From contig OZ038391.1 of the NCBI GenBank assembly GCA_964036045.1, positions 39,288,232 to 39,352,231 of the forward strand: DNA of 64,000 nucleotides, in the 5' to 3' direction. This document shows, piece after piece, positions 63,521-64,000 of the stretch; the stretch's first letter is position 1, and each line of letters begins with the position of its first letter. The stretch is from Eutreptiella sp. 'Long Island Sound 2002' (lineage: Eukaryota; Euglenozoa; Euglenophyceae; Eutreptiales; Eutreptiaceae). A program made the position numbers and the translations under genes. Under the pieces are notes generated by a model, which saw nothing but the letters and a program-made list of their open reading frames with translations, was not told the origin of the DNA and searched no databases.

Positions 63521-64000
63521 TTTGGTGTATATGGGGCGCCCAAGGAGATCAACTCCGATGAGGACGTACGAGTGCGCTCAGATACCGGCTGGTACAAGAG
63601 GGTCCTGAGATCCCTCAATGTCCAGGTGTCTACGGGGATTCCCTACTCTCACACGAGCAACCCCCTATGTGAGCGACGGATTCGTGTCCTCAAGGAGAAT
63701 GTAAGGATATGGTGCAAAACTGAACGCACCAGAGACTGGGTGAGACAACTCCCCGTCATATCCTTGATGATGAACTCCCAAGAGAGTTCGGCTATTGGCT
63801 ACTCGCCCCATGAGCTATTCCTAGGGCGCCCGGCGTGATTCCTACATGCTCCCTATCCAGAGGACACCCATTCTACCGTGGGTGAGTGGGTCCAAGAGCA
63901 ACAAGCGAAGGTGGACAAGACCAAGGCTATGCTCCAGAGAGTGAGGGAGCGTCAGTGGAACAAGAAGAACAAGCACCGAGTACCGGCCACCTACCAAGAG
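63521..64000 (+). CDS. pol: Element A pol: integrase core, cut by window end
   Basis: In frame after the TGA: INSDEDVRV (second Asp), NPLCERRIRVLKENV (Glu), then SSAIGYSPHELFLG. A second TGA (63836-63838) again falls where relatives of C carry an aromatic or Cys. The frame is open beyond it to the window end (TVGEWVQEQQ...). The chromodomain and 3' LTR lie outside. Confidence 0.8.

Larger units (their letters stand above)
4569..64000 (+). mobile_element. Element A: Ty3/gypsy-type LTR retrotransposon, split by two insertions, right end outside window
   Basis: Three gag pieces (4569-6116, 48452-49029, 59312-59622) and pol (59623-64000) lie in order on the plus strand and align with consecutive parts of element C's gag and pol. 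The first gap is filled by the C/D/LINE complex and the second by element B. The B junction is exact: a GTGGA duplication (49025-49029 and 59312-59316), with the gag frame resuming in phase. The 5' LTR is not recognised and the 3' LTR is beyond 64000. Frameshifts and two Trp-to-TGA stops indicate an inactive copy. Confidence 0.8.

Overview
This window is a nested stack of transposable elements from a repeat-rich eukaryotic nuclear genome; I see no intact host gene. The host is not identifiable from sequence alone. Chromodomain Ty3/gypsy-type retrotransposons, a degenerate exon with GT..AG-like borders, tRNA-derived SINE-like repeats and a long C-rich non-LTR element suggest an algal or protist genome. 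My guess is a green-lineage or other photosynthetic microalga, with low confidence.

Layout, outside to inside. (1) 1-4568: AT-rich flank with a broken exon-like segment (2057-2511), a SINE-like repeat, and an old inverted LTR copy. (2) Element A, plus strand, from about 4569 past the window end: its gag is split into three pieces (4569-6116, 48452-49029, 59312-59622) by two large insertions, then protease, reverse transcriptase, RNase H and integrase run from 59623 to 64000. (3) The first insertion (about 6111-48451) is bounded by 720/721-bp direct repeats. It holds minus-strand element C (pol 21985-26772, gag 26776-28780 continuing at 47497-47672) and a complex left arm. That arm is a 1.7-kb tandem repeat interrupted by an 8.7-kb C-rich LINE-type element (10332-19053). 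(4) Element D, plus strand, 28781-47496, sits inside C's gag. It has 3.2-kb LTRs and a 5-bp target duplication, and its own RT gene is interrupted by a 1154-bp hAT-type element (39165-40318) with an 8-bp duplication. (5) Element B, minus strand, 49030-59311, is the second insertion in A's gag. It has 481-bp TG..CA LTRs, a GTGGA duplication, a primer-binding site like that for initiator tRNA-Met, and a polypurine tract.

All four LTR elements have the gene order gag, aspartic protease, a Dam/DIRS-methyltransferase-like segment, RT, RNase H, integrase; C, D and B end in a chromodomain, and A leaves the window before that point. In all four, gag and pol lie in the same reading frame, separated by a single stop codon (TGA-CGG in A, CAA-TAG-GGA in B, GAA-TAG-GGG in C, TAG-CGG in D). 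This suggests stop-codon readthrough as a shared expression strategy. Every element also carries a few disabling stops or frameshifts, so none is clearly active as written.

The most interesting signals are the shared gag-stop-pol arrangement, the methyltransferase-like segment between protease and RT, a Ulp1-like cysteine protease and an RS-repeat protein in the LINE-type element, and 533-bp direct repeats flanking that LINE.
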